This document shows, one piece after another, positions 34,649 to 42,858 of a DNA stretch of 64,000 bases (position 1 is its first letter; each line of letters opens with the position of its first letter). The stretch is taken from NCBI RefSeq assembly GCF_030252325.1, contig NZ_CP126981.1:3162001-3226000 (forward strand), written 5' to 3'. Below the pieces are notes generated by a model that had not been told where the DNA came from, ran no database searches, and saw only the letters and a program-made list of their open reading frames with translations. This stretch comes from Candidatus Mycobacterium wuenschmannii. GTDB lineage: Bacteria > Actinomycetota > Actinomycetes > Mycobacteriales > Mycobacteriaceae. A program made the translations under genes and the position numbers.

Positions 34649-35449
34649 GTGAGCGAGGTAGAAAAGAAGGCTGACGCCCTCATTGAGCAGCGCGGACACA
34701 CTTTGATCCTGACGCTGAACCGCCCCGAGGCCCGCAACGCACTTTCCACCGAGATGCTCTCGATCATGGTGGAGGCCTGGGACCGCGTCGACAACGATCC
34801 GGACATCCGCTGCTGCATCCTGACCGGCGCCGGCGGCTACTTCTGTGCGGGCATGGACCTCAAGGCCGCGACCGCCAAACCACCGGGCGATTCGTTCAAG
34901 GACGGCAGTTACGACCCGTCGCGCATCGACGCGCTACTCAAGGGCCGGCGACTGACCAAGCCGCTGATCGCGGCCGTCGAGGGACCGGCGATTGCCGGCG
35001 GCACCGAGATCCTGCAGGGCACCGACATTCGCATCGCCGGCGAGAGTGCCAAGTTCGGCATCTCCGAGGCCAAATGGAGCCTGTACCCGATGGGCGGCTC
35101 CGCGGTTCGCCTCGTGCGGCAGATCCCGTACACGATCGCCGCCGATCTGCTGCTGACCGGACGGCACATCACCGCCGCCGAGGCGCTGTCGTACGGCCTC
35201 ATCGGCTACGTCGTTCCCGACGGCAGCGCGCTGGACAAAGCGCTCGAGATTGCCGACGTGATTGCCAACAACGGACCGCTCGCGGTGCAGGCGATCCTGC
35301 GCGCCATTCGCGAGACCGAAGGTCTGCACGAGAACGATGCGTTCAAGATCGACACCAAGCTGGGCATCGGGGTGTTCCTCTCCGAGGACGCCAAGGAAGG
35401 CCCGTTGGCGTTCAAGGAGAAGCGCGCCCCGCAGTTCAAAAACCGCTGA
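34649..35449 (+). CDS. echA19: Steroid enoyl-CoA hydratase EchA19
   Basis: This is a 266-residue crotonase. It has [11 protein letters not shown], the first oxyanion loop [13 protein letters not shown], and [21 protein letters not shown] with the second oxyanion glycine and catalytic-region glutamate. [10 protein letters not shown] and [19 protein letters not shown] complete the family. EchA19 hydrates the 22-ene CoA ester of the sterol side chain. GTG at 34649 follows a GGAAGG ribosome site. It is KstR-controlled through the operator at 34591. The first 60-bp palindrome lies 18 bases after its stop. Confidence 0.94.
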   Translation: MSEVEKKADALIEQRGHTLILTLNRPEARNALSTEMLSIMVEAWDRVDNDPDIRCCILTGAGGYFCAGMDLKAATAKPPGDSFKDGSYDPSRIDALLKGRRLTKPLIAAVEGPAIAGGTEILQGTDIRIAGESAKFGISEAKWSLYPMGGSAVRLVRQIPYTIAADLLLTGRHITAAEALSYGLIGYVVPDGSALDKALEIADVIANNGPLAVQAILRAIRETEGLHENDAFKIDTKLGIGVFLSEDAKEGPLAFKEKRAPQFKNR

Positions 35450-35467
35450 CTCGCCTTTTGCTGTTGC

Positions 35468-35527
35468 GCCGAACGTGCACTCAGCACGAAATTCGGGCCA
35501 GGTTTTCGATCTGACTGCACGCTCGGC
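35468..35527 (+). repeat. 60-bp palindromic repeat A, copy 1 (upstream)
   Basis: The arms are GCCGAACGTGCACTCAG (35468-35484) and CTGACTGCACGCTCGGC (35511-35527), complementary at 15 of 17 positions, around a 26-base centre. It lies 33 bases upstream of the DUF559 gene and matches copy 2 at 46 of 60 positions in direct orientation. Confidence 0.85.
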
Positions 35528-35560
35528 GGGCTTGTCGGAGCTGATCCGCACACTGCTCCG

Positions 35561-36436
35561 ATGGACGCGCCATTTATCGGTAGCGAGGCGGTCAACTCGG
35601 GCCACCTCCGGAAGTACGCACTGCACAGCATATTTCGGTGCATGTATCCCGATGTCTACCTTGCGACCGATGCCGAGATCACCCCGACAGTCCGGGCACG
35701 CGCTGCGTGGTTGTGGTCCCGGCGCCGCGGCATAGTCGGCGGCCGCTCCGCGGCGGCGTTACATGGGACCAGGTGGATAGACGGCCGGGCTCCGGCGGAA
35801 TTGTTGTACGACTATCGGCGGCCGCCGCGCGGCATCGAGACTTGGTCGGACTCTCTCGGCGACGACGAGGTCCAGACGATCGCAGGGATGCTCGTTACAA
35901 CTCCCGCTCGAACGGCGCTCGACATCGCCTGTCGATATCCCTTCGAGAAGGCGGTTGCGGCGATCGACGCATTGGCCCGCGCGGCGAATCTCAAGCCTGC
36001 CGACATCGATCTGCTCGCGGAGCGCTACAAGGGACGGCGCGGCATCCGGCAGGCTCGCCGCGCGCTGCAACTCGTCGACGCGGGTGCGGAGTCTCCTCGT
36101 GAGACCTGGCTCCGACTGCTTCTGATCCGAGCCGGCTTCCCGCGGCCGCAGACCCAGATCCCCGTCCACGACGAGTATGGCCAACTCATCGCGGTCCTCG
36201 ACATGGGTTGGGAGGACGTAAAACTCGCGGTTGAGTACGACGGCGACCAGCATCGAACCGACCGTCGACAGTTCAACAAGGACATCCATCGACTGGAAGA
36301 CGTGACGGAGCTGGGTTGGGTCGTCGTTCGGGTCACCGCCGAGGACACCGAAGGCGGCGTCGTCGGGAGGGTTCGCGCGGCGCAGGCTCGACGAGCGTGT
36401 ACTCAGACCGAATTTGGGAGCCGATTATCGAACTGA
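35561..36436 (+). CDS. AbiEi-type HTH plus DUF559/Vsr-like nuclease-fold protein, copy 1 (Rv3517 position)
   Basis: This 291-residue protein begins PFIGSEAVNSGHL and continues through RGIVGGRSAAALHGTRWID, the wing-helix and abortive-infection-antitoxin-like region. The C-terminal 100 residues contain FPRPQTQIPV, VLDMGWEDVKLAVEYDGDQH and QFNKDIHRLEDVTELGWVVVRV, the DUF559/very-short-patch-repair nuclease-like signature with the Asp/Glu/His residues intact. It closely resembles the protein at 55293-56138 over its full length. The last 14 sense codons and the TGA lie inside the second 60-bp palindrome. The target is unknown; related proteins occur in toxin-antitoxin and repair families. The start ATG 35561 matches the start of its paralogue. 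Confidence 0.85.
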   Translation: MDAPFIGSEAVNSGHLRKYALHSIFRCMYPDVYLATDAEITPTVRARAAWLWSRRRGIVGGRSAAALHGTRWIDGRAPAELLYDYRRPPRGIETWSDSLGDDEVQTIAGMLVTTPARTALDIACRYPFEKAVAAIDALARAANLKPADIDLLAERYKGRRGIRQARRALQLVDAGAESPRETWLRLLLIRAGFPRPQTQIPVHDEYGQLIAVLDMGWEDVKLAVEYDGDQHRTDRRQFNKDIHRLEDVTELGWVVVRVTAEDTEGGVVGRVRAAQARRACTQTEFGSRLSN

Positions 36437-36449
36437 GTGCACGCTCGGC
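36390..36449 (+). repeat. 60-bp palindromic repeat A, copy 2 (overlaps the gene end)
   Basis: The arms are GACGAGCGTGTACTCAG (36390-36406) and CTGAGTGCACGCTCGGC (36433-36449), complementary at 15 of 17. The stop codon of the DUF559 gene (36434-36436) is inside the right arm. It lies 8 bases before the stop of convergent cyp142 and may also act as a terminator. Confidence 0.85.
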
Positions 36450-36457
36450 GGTACGGG

Positions 36458-37684
36458 CTAGGCCCCGACGGGGGCGGACGGAGTGAACACCATCGGCATC
36501 GACTCCAGGCCGCTGACGAAGTTGGCCGGCCGCAACGGCAAGCCGGCGTCGTCGGAGGCCAGCCGCAGATCCGGCAGACGTTGCAGCACCCGCTCGGTCA
36601 TCAGGCGCAACTCCAAGCGGGCCAACTGGTTTCCCAGACAGAAGTGCGTGCCGAAGCCGAATGCGACGTGGCTGTTCGGGTCTCGCCGCATGTCGAACTG
36701 GTCGGCGTTGGAGAACATGGCCTCGTCGAAGTTGGCCGACTCGAACAGCAGCATGATCTTCTCGCCCTGCTTCAACTCGGTGCCGTGAAACTCGGTGTCG
36801 GCGGTCAACATTCGGCACATGTTCTTCACCGGTGACGTCCAGCGCAGCATCTCCTCGATCGCGCCGGGCAGCAGCGCATCGGGGTCGGCGCGCAGTGCGT
36901 CCCACTGGTCTCGATGGCGCACCAATTGCTCGGTCCCTCCGGACAACGTGTGCCGGGTCGTCTCGTCGCCACCGATCAGGATCAGCAGCGTCTCCATCAC
37001 GATCTCGTCGTCGCTCATCCGCTGCCCGTCGACTTCGGCGTTGACCAGGATGGAGAACAGGTCGTCGAGTGGCTCGGCGCGCCGCTTGGCGATCGTGCCC
37101 ATGGTGAATTCGGTATATCCCGCAAAGGCATTCATCACGGTCTGGAATTCCGGGCCGGTCGGGTCGAGGTGCGAACTCAGGCCGGTTACCAGATCGTCCG
37201 ACCACTGCAGCAGCTTGCTGCGCTCCTCGGGCAGCACGCCGAGCATGTCGCCGATCACCGCCATCGGCAGCGGCGCGGCGATGTCGCGGACGAAGTCGCA
37301 CTCCCCGCGCTCGCAGACCGCGTCGATCAGGCTGTCACACAACCGGCCCAGCGACGGGATCTTCTCGGTGACCCGCTTGCGGGTGAAGCCGGCGTTGACC
37401 AGCTTGCGCCGCACCAGGTGCGCCGGGTCGTCCATGTCGATCATGTACGGCATGCCGGGCTGATCGGGCCGGATGCCGCCGGTGTTGGAGAACAGCTCGG
37501 GATTGCGCTCGGCGTCGATGATGGCCTGGTAGGTCGTGGCTCCGGCCAGTCCGTTGCGGTCGCGGAACACCGGCTGGTTGGCGCGCATCCAGCTGTAGGC
37601 CTCGCGGGAGGTCTTGCGGTCGGCGTAGAAGTTGCCGTCCGCCAAGTCGATGTTGAGGATCGTCTCCGGGATCGTCGAAGTCAT
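36458..37684 (-). CDS. cyp142: Cytochrome P450 Cyp142, sterol C26 oxidase
   Basis: This full-length 408-residue P450 has the I-helix ILIGGDETTRHTL, the ExxR in EEMLRW region and the haem loop AFGFGTHFCLGNQLARLE with the axial cysteine. Cyp142 oxidises the terminal methyl of cholesterol/cholestenone to the acid and backs up Cyp125. The start ATG 37684 has a CTGGAGG site 8 bases upstream. It is divergent from the ADC-like gene with a 37-base gap, in which I see no KstR operator. Confidence 0.95.
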   Translation of the reverse strand: MTSTIPETILNIDLADGNFYADRKTSREAYSWMRANQPVFRDRNGLAGATTYQAIIDAERNPELFSNTGGIRPDQPGMPYMIDMDDPAHLVRRKLVNAGFTRKRVTEKIPSLGRLCDSLIDAVCERGECDFVRDIAAPLPMAVIGDMLGVLPEERSKLLQWSDDLVTGLSSHLDPTGPEFQTVMNAFAGYTEFTMGTIAKRRAEPLDDLFSILVNAEVDGQRMSDDEIVMETLLILIGGDETTRHTLSGGTEQLVRHRDQWDALRADPDALLPGAIEEMLRWTSPVKNMCRMLTADTEFHGTELKQGEKIMLLFESANFDEAMFSNADQFDMRRDPNSHVAFGFGTHFCLGNQLARLELRLMTERVLQRLPDLRLASDDAGLPLRPANFVSGLESMPMVFTPSAPVGA

Positions 37685-37721
37685 ATACCTAGCCTCCAGT
37701 TATCTGATTACAGTGACCGGC

Positions 37722-38444
37722 ATGCCGAATTCCCAGCACACCATCGCCGGAACAGTGCTCACCATGCCAGTGCAGATTCGTAAAGCGGACGTCCACACCG
37801 CGATGTTCTCGGTCGATGCCACTGCGGCACAACGACTTATCGACTACAGCGGCCTGCGGGTCTGCCAACATCGCCCCGGCCGTGCCGTCGTCAACCTGAT
37901 GCTGGCCCGCTACATCGACGGGGATCTCGGGAAGTACCACGAATTCGGCACCGCCGTGATGGTCAACCCGCCGGGCTCGGATGCCCGCGGCCTCAAGGCA
38001 CTCGGCGACGCCGCGGCGTTCATCCATCACCTGCCGGTGGACCAGGCCTTCACGCTGGAGGCCGGACGCACGATTTGGGGATTCCCAAAGATCATGGCGG
38101 ACTTCACCGTTCGCGAAGGCAGCCGGTTCGGCTTTGACCTCAGCGCCGACGGGCAGCACATAGCCGGCATCGACTTCGGCCGCGGGCTGCCGGTGCCGTC
38201 GTTGTTCACCGCCAAGCCGCAGGTGCTCAAGACGTACACCTTCGCCGAGGGCACGACCCGTGAGGTGCCGTGGGAGATGCGGATCCGTCAGGTCCGCGGC
38301 CGTCCAGGCGGGGCAACGCTTCGCCTCGGCGACCACCCGTACGCCGCGGAGCTGGCGTCGCTGGGCCTGCCGAAGCGCGCGATGGTGTCGGGCGCGGTCG
38401 GCCACGTCGAGATGACCTTCGGCGACGCATACGCCATAGACTGA
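37722..38444 (+). CDS. Acetoacetate-decarboxylase-fold protein (Rv3519-like)
   Basis: This 240-residue protein has the ADC-family core with HHLPVDQAFTLEAGR and IWGFPKIMADF. The lysine of FPK is where acetoacetate decarboxylase forms its Schiff base. Other members of the fold are not decarboxylases, so the substrate is open. A lyase or decarboxylase acting on a keto acid of sterol breakdown is plausible. It is divergent from cyp142 and convergent with the LLM gene at 38506. A perfect KstR palindrome lies 28 bases after its stop. Confidence 0.85.
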   Translation: MPNSQHTIAGTVLTMPVQIRKADVHTAMFSVDATAAQRLIDYSGLRVCQHRPGRAVVNLMLARYIDGDLGKYHEFGTAVMVNPPGSDARGLKALGDAAAFIHHLPVDQAFTLEAGRTIWGFPKIMADFTVREGSRFGFDLSADGQHIAGIDFGRGLPVPSLFTAKPQVLKTYTFAEGTTREVPWEMRIRQVRGRPGGATLRLGDHPYAAELASLGLPKRAMVSGAVGHVEMTFGDAYAID

Positions 38445-38472
38445 CCGTCTCGTAGGCGCCATGCCGCTAACT

Positions 38473-38486
38473 TAGAACGTGTTCTA
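38473..38486. promoter_or_regulatory. KstR palindrome between two convergent gene ends
   Basis: TAGAACGTGTTCTA is the exact perfect palindrome of the KstR consensus, identical to the site at 49473. It lies 28 bases after the ADC-like gene stop and 20 bases before the LLM gene stop, both pointing towards it, so it precedes no recognisable gene start. Confidence 0.75.
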
Positions 38487-38505
38487 GCCCACCGCAAGGA
38501 CCGGG

Positions 38506-39546
38506 TCAGACCAGGCTGGCCAACTCCTGGACCTGCTCTGTATTGCGACCGTTGACCACCATCATGGTCACCCCGGCCGCTTCCCAGGCCTTGATCTGCT
38601 TACGCACGTAGTCGACGTCGCCGACGATCGCCGCGTCGTCGATCACCTCGTCGGGGATGATCTCGGCCGCTCGCTCTTTGCCGTCCTTGTGTCCACTGCG
38701 GAACAGCTTCGTCACGTCGTCGACCACGTCGGCGTAGCCCATCCGGCGATAGACGTCAGCGTGGAAGTTGGTGTCCTCGGCGCCCATCCCGCCCATGTAG
38801 AGCGCGATGTAGGGCTTCATCGCCGCGAACGCGGCGGGCCGGTCGTCGGTGATGACGATGTTCGCCGTCGCACAGATCTCGAAATCCTTGCGGCTGCGGC
38901 GGGCGCCCGGTCGAGCGAAGCCCTCGTCCAGCCATTCGTTGTAGGTGTCAGCCATCCGCGGCGTGTAGAAGATCGGCAGCCAGCCGTCGCAGACCTCGGC
39001 GGCCAAAGCCACGTTCTTCGGTCCCTCGGCGCCCAGCATGATCGGGATGTCAGAGCGCAGCGGGTGGGTGATCGGCTTGAGCGGCTTGCCGAGACCGGTT
39101 GCGCGGTCGCTCTTCAGCGGCAGCGGGTAGTGCGGGCCGTCGCTGGTGACCGGCTTCTCGCGTTCCCAGACCTGACGGATGATGTCGACGTATTCGCGGG
39201 TCCGGGCCAGCGGCTTGGGGAACGCCTGGCCGTACCAGCCCTCCACCACCTGCGGACCGGAGACGCCGAGACCGAGGATGTGTCGGCCGCCGGACAGGTG
39301 GTCGAGCGTCAAGGCCGCCATCGCGCACGCCGTCGGGGTGCGCGCGGACAACTGCACGACGGACGTCCCGAGCCGCAGGCGCTGCGTCGCCGAGCCCCAC
39401 CAGGCCAGCGGGGTGTAGGCGTCCGAACCCCAGGCCTCGGCGGTGAACACCGCGTCGAATCCGGCGTTCTCGGCCGCCGCGACGAGTTCGGCGTGGTTGT
39501 CGGGCGGCTGGGCGCCCCAGTAACCCAGCTGGAGTCCAAGCTTCAT
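38506..39546 (-). CDS. F420-dependent luciferase-like (LLM) oxidoreductase, Rv3520c-like
   Basis: This is a 346-residue bacterial-luciferase-fold protein. It has MKLGLQLGYW, GFDAVFTAEAWGSDAYTPLAWW, RLRLGTSVVQLSARTPTACAMAALTLDHLSGGR and GLGVSGPQVVEGWYG. This is the pattern of coenzyme-F420-using LLM enzymes common in mycobacteria. It is KstR-linked through the operator at 39594. A redox step on a sterol intermediate is inferred. ATG 39546 has a GGAAGGTGG ribosome site; the longer frame to 39624 crosses the operator and is rejected. Confidence 0.88.
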   Translation of the reverse strand: MKLGLQLGYWGAQPPDNHAELVAAAENAGFDAVFTAEAWGSDAYTPLAWWGSATQRLRLGTSVVQLSARTPTACAMAALTLDHLSGGRHILGLGVSGPQVVEGWYGQAFPKPLARTREYVDIIRQVWEREKPVTSDGPHYPLPLKSDRATGLGKPLKPITHPLRSDIPIMLGAEGPKNVALAAEVCDGWLPIFYTPRMADTYNEWLDEGFARPGARRSRKDFEICATANIVITDDRPAAFAAMKPYIALYMGGMGAEDTNFHADVYRRMGYADVVDDVTKLFRSGHKDGKERAAEIIPDEVIDDAAIVGDVDYVRKQIKAWEAAGVTMMVVNGRNTEQVQELASLV

Positions 39547-39593
39547 GCGTCCACCTTCCGCGGGAGGTCTTGACCCTATCTTGAATCCATTCT

Positions 39594-39607
39594 TAGAACC
39601 TGTTCTA
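39594..39607. promoter_or_regulatory. KstR operator between the LLM gene and the DUF35 gene
   Basis: TAGAACCTGTTCTA is a full palindrome with the AACnnGTT core. It lies 47 bases from the LLM start (39546) and 9 bases before the GTG at 39617 of the DUF35 gene, so it can control both directions. Confidence 0.8.
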
Positions 39608-39616
39608 CTCGACACT

Positions 39617-40609
39617 GTGACCACCAGCCAAAGCAGCCCGGTGCAGATCGATACCCATCAGAAGGTTCTCTCGGCGCCTCTGAAGCTGTCGTTCGACTAC
39701 ACCCGTTCAGTGGGCCCCACCCTCAGTGAATTCTTCACCGCCCTGCGCGAGCGACGCATCGTCGGAGCCCGGGGATCGGACGGCAGGGTCTACGTCCCGC
39801 CCGCCGAGTACGACCCCGTCACCTATGAACGGTTGACCGAGATCGTCCCTGTCGAGAGCGTCGGCACGGTGCTGTCGTGGACGTGGCAGTCGGAACCCCT
39901 TGAGGGACAACCGCTGGACCACCCGTTCGCTTGGGCGCTGATCAAGCTCGACGGCGCCGACGTCCCACTGCTGCACGCGGTGGACGCGGGATCGTCCGAT
40001 GCGATCAGCAGCGGCACCAGGGTGCACGTGCACTGGGCCGACGAGCCCGCCGGTGCGATCACCGATATCGCCCACTTCGCGTTGGGCGACGAGGCCGAAA
40101 CGGTGCCTGACACCAAGGACGACCGCGAGCCGGTGACTATTCAGGTGACGCCGAGCAGCATCGAAATCCAGCACACCGCTTCACTTCCCGAGACGGCGTT
40201 CCTGCGCGGCCTCGAAGAGGGCAAGCTGCTGGGAGCCCGGACCGGCGAGACCGGCAAGGTCTATTTCCCGCCGAAGGAAGCCGACCCGGCGACCGGCCTG
40301 GAGCTCGACAACTTCATCGAGCTACCGGACAAGGGCACGGTGACGACGTTCGCGATCATCAACATCCCGTTCGCCGGCCAGCGCATCAAGCCGCCGTACG
40401 TCGCGGCCTACGTGCTGCTCGACGGCGCGGATATCGCCTTCCTGCACCTGATTCAGGAGATCGACGCCGCCGAGGTCCGGATGGGCATGCGGGTCGAGGC
40501 GGTGTGGAAGCCCCGTGAGGAGTGGGGCCTCGGCATCGACAACATCGAGTACTTCAAGCCGACCGGCGAACCCGACGCCGACTACGACACCTACAAACAC
40601 CACCTCTAA
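39617..40609 (+). CDS. Tandem DUF35 OB-fold acyl-CoA-associated protein (Rv3521-like)
   Basis: This 330-residue protein consists of two similar halves. EFFTALRERRIVGARGSDGRVYVPPAEYDPVT lies in the first (about 45-75), and AFLRGLEEGKLLGARTGETGKVYFPPKEADPAT in the second (about 195-225). This is the DUF35 rubredoxin/OB-fold pattern. The zinc cysteines of classic DUF35 rubredoxin knuckles are absent. DUF35 proteins pair with thiolase-like lipid-transfer proteins to make sterol side-chain aldolases, as with ChsH2 and Ltp2. Ltp4 and Ltp3 follow directly, so an analogous complex is inferred. The start is GTG 39617, 9 bases after the KstR operator. Confidence 0.85.
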   Translation: MTTSQSSPVQIDTHQKVLSAPLKLSFDYTRSVGPTLSEFFTALRERRIVGARGSDGRVYVPPAEYDPVTYERLTEIVPVESVGTVLSWTWQSEPLEGQPLDHPFAWALIKLDGADVPLLHAVDAGSSDAISSGTRVHVHWADEPAGAITDIAHFALGDEAETVPDTKDDREPVTIQVTPSSIEIQHTASLPETAFLRGLEEGKLLGARTGETGKVYFPPKEADPATGLELDNFIELPDKGTVTTFAIINIPFAGQRIKPPYVAAYVLLDGADIAFLHLIQEIDAAEVRMGMRVEAVWKPREEWGLGIDNIEYFKPTGEPDADYDTYKHHL

Positions 40610-40622
40610 AGGGAAGACAGAC

Positions 40623-41684
40623 GTGACATTTCGCGATGTAGCTGTCGTCGGCTTCGCTCATGCGCCGCATGTGCGCCGCACCGACGGCACCACCAACGGC
40701 GTCGAGATGCTGATGCCGTGTTTCCACTCGCTCTACGAAGAACTCGGCCTGCAGCAGACCGACATCGGCTTCTGGTGTTCCGGATCCTCGGATTACCTTG
40801 CCGGCCGGGCTTTCTCGTTCATTTCCGCGATCGACTCGATCGGAGCTGTCCCGCCGATCAACGAGTCACACGTCGAGATGGACGCCGCATGGGCACTGTA
40901 TGAGGCCTACATCAAACTGCTGACCGGCGAGGTCGACACGGCGCTGGTGTATGGCTTCGGCAAGTCCTCGGCGGGCACGCTGCGCAGAGTCCTTGCGCTG
41001 CAAACCGACCCATACACCGTCGCGCCGCTGTGGCCGGACGCGGTGTCGATGGCCGGCCTGCAGGCCCGCTTCGGCCTGGACTCCGGAAAGTGGACCGCCG
41101 AGCAGATGGCCCAAGTCGCACTCGACTCCTTCGCCGCGTCCGAGCGCACCGACTCCGAGAAGCCGGCCAAGAGCATCGACGAGTTGCTGGCCCGGCCGTA
41201 CTTCGCGGATCCGCTTCGGCGACATGACATTGCACCGATCACCGACGGCGCGGCTGCGATCGTGCTGGCCGCCGGCGACAAGGCCCGCGAGTTGCGCAAG
41301 AACCCGGCGTGGATCACCGGCATAGAGCACCGCATCGAAACCCCGGTCCTCGGCGCGCGCGATCTGACCACCTCGCCGTCGACCGAGACTTCGGCCAGGG
41401 CGGCGACGGGCGGCGACGCGGGTTCGATCGAGATCGCCGAGATCTATGCGCCGTTCACGCATCAGCAGCTCATCCTCACCGAGGCGATCGGTCTGCCGTC
41501 GTCGACGAAGGTCAACCCGTCGGGCGGCGCGCTGGCCGCCAACCCGATGTTCTCCGCTGGGCTGGAGCGCATCGGCTTTGCGGCGCAACACATTTTCGAC
41601 GGGTCGGCCGGACGGGTGCTCGCGCATGCGACCAGCGGGCCGGCATTGCAACAGAATCTCGTCGCCGTGCTGGAAGGGAAATAG
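40623..41684 (+). CDS. ltp4: Thiolase-like lipid-transfer protein Ltp4
   Basis: This is a 353-residue thiolase-superfamily SCP-x-like protein. It has VGFAHAPHV, WCSGSSDYL in place of a normal thiolase active site, ESHVEMDAAWALYEAY, ITDGAAAIVLA, EIAEIYAPFTHQQLILTEAIG and NPSGGALAANPMFSAG. Ltp3 and Ltp4 are linked to removal of C24-branched sterol side chains in actinobacteria and act by retro-aldol cleavage rather than thiolysis. GTG 40623 is preceded by AAGGGAAGA. The Ltp3 gene starts four bases after its stop. Confidence 0.93.
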   Translation: MTFRDVAVVGFAHAPHVRRTDGTTNGVEMLMPCFHSLYEELGLQQTDIGFWCSGSSDYLAGRAFSFISAIDSIGAVPPINESHVEMDAAWALYEAYIKLLTGEVDTALVYGFGKSSAGTLRRVLALQTDPYTVAPLWPDAVSMAGLQARFGLDSGKWTAEQMAQVALDSFAASERTDSEKPAKSIDELLARPYFADPLRRHDIAPITDGAAAIVLAAGDKARELRKNPAWITGIEHRIETPVLGARDLTTSPSTETSARAATGGDAGSIEIAEIYAPFTHQQLILTEAIGLPSSTKVNPSGGALAANPMFSAGLERIGFAAQHIFDGSAGRVLAHATSGPALQQNLVAVLEGK

Positions 41685-41688
41685 TCTG

Positions 41689-42858
41689 ATGGCAGGCCAG
41701 TTGGCTGCGGTGCTCGGCACCGGGCAGACGAAATACGTCGCCAAGCGTCAGGACGTCTCGATGAACGGCCTGGTTCGCGAGGCCATCGACAAGGCATTGG
41801 CGGACTCCGGTTCGACGATGGACGACATCGACGCGGTGGTCGTCGGCAAGGCGCCCGACTTCTTCGAGGGCGTCATGATGCCGGAGCTGTTCATGGCCGA
41901 CGCCGTGGGAGCGACCAACAAGCCGCTGATCCGAGTGCACACCGCCGGTTCGGTCGGCGGGTCGACCGGCGTGGTGGCGACCAGCCTCGTGCAGTCGGGC
42001 AAGTACCGGCGCGTGCTGGCGATGGCGTGGGAGAAGCAGTCCGAGTCAAATGCCATGTGGGCGTTGAGCATTCCGGTGCCATTCACTAAGCCGGTAGGAG
42101 CGGGCGCGGGCGGCTACTTCGCACCCCACGTCCGCACCTACATCCGTCGCTCCGGTGCGCCCACGCACATCGGCGCCATGGTCGCGGTCAAGGACCGGCT
42201 CAATGGCGCCAAGAACCCGTTGGCACATTTGCATCAGCCGGACATCACCGTCGACAAGGTGATGCAGTCCCAGATGCTCTGGGACCCCATCCGATTCGAC
42301 GAGACCTGCCCGTCGTCGGACGGCGCCTGCGCCGTGGTGATCGGCAACGAGGAGATCGCCGACAAGCGCGTCGCCGACGGGAACCCGGTGGCCTGGATCC
42401 ACGCCACCGCGCTGCGCACCGAACCGTTGGCGTATGCCGGCCGCGACCAGGCCAACCCGCAGGCCGGCCGCGACGCCGCCAAGGCGCTGTGGAAGGCCGC
42501 GGGCATCACCAGCCCGATCGACGAGATCGACTGCGCGGAGATCTACGTGCCGTTCTCCTGGTTCGAGCCGATGTGGTTGGAGAACCTGGGATTTGCGGCC
42601 GAGGGTGAGGGCTGGAAGCTCACCGAGGCCGGCGAGACCGCGATCGGCGGCAAGATCCCGCTGAACGCCTCCGGTGGTGTGCTGTCGTCCAACCCGATCG
42701 GCGCCTCCGGCTTGATCCGGTTCGCCGAGGCGGCCATCCAGGTGATGGGCAAGGCGGGCGATCACCAGGTTCAGGGCGCGCGCAAGGCACTTGGCCACGC
42801 CTACGGCGGTGGCTCGCAGTATTACTCGATGTGGGTCGTGGGAGCTGACAAGAAGTGA
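41689..42858 (+). CDS. ltp3: Thiolase-like lipid-transfer protein Ltp3
   Basis: This is a 389-residue thiolase-superfamily protein. It has VLGTGQTKYVAK, VVVGKAPDFFEGVMMPE, VHTAGSVGGSTGVVAT (serine instead of catalytic cysteine), CPSSDGACAVVIG, EIYVPFSWFEPMWLENLGF and NASGGVLSSNPIGASG. With Ltp4 and the tandem DUF35 protein it probably makes one aldolase complex for branched sterol side chains. It ends in a TGATG overlap with the LLM gene at 42858. Confidence 0.93.
   Translation: MAGQLAAVLGTGQTKYVAKRQDVSMNGLVREAIDKALADSGSTMDDIDAVVVGKAPDFFEGVMMPELFMADAVGATNKPLIRVHTAGSVGGSTGVVATSLVQSGKYRRVLAMAWEKQSESNAMWALSIPVPFTKPVGAGAGGYFAPHVRTYIRRSGAPTHIGAMVAVKDRLNGAKNPLAHLHQPDITVDKVMQSQMLWDPIRFDETCPSSDGACAVVIGNEEIADKRVADGNPVAWIHATALRTEPLAYAGRDQANPQAGRDAAKALWKAAGITSPIDEIDCAEIYVPFSWFEPMWLENLGFAAEGEGWKLTEAGETAIGGKIPLNASGGVLSSNPIGASGLIRFAEAAIQVMGKAGDHQVQGARKALGHAYGGGSQYYSMWVVGADKK

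Larger units (their letters stand above)
35468..36449 (+). mobile_element. Palindrome-bounded cassette 1 (candidate mobile unit) carrying a DUF559-type gene
   Basis: This 982-base unit consists of a 60-bp imperfect palindrome, one gene and a second, direct copy of the palindrome. It almost fills the space between the convergent genes echA19 (stop 35449) and cyp142 (stop 36458), leaving 18 and 8 bases. The same design recurs in cassette 2 at 55250-56240 with a different palindrome. No transposase is present; mobility is inference from the structure. The family gene sits at the same place in M. tuberculosis (Rv3517). Confidence 0.55.

Noticed and set aside
37685..37721. A KstR operator expected between cyp142 and the ADC-like gene
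   Set aside because: The 37-base gap contains ribosome sites but no AACnnGTT core.
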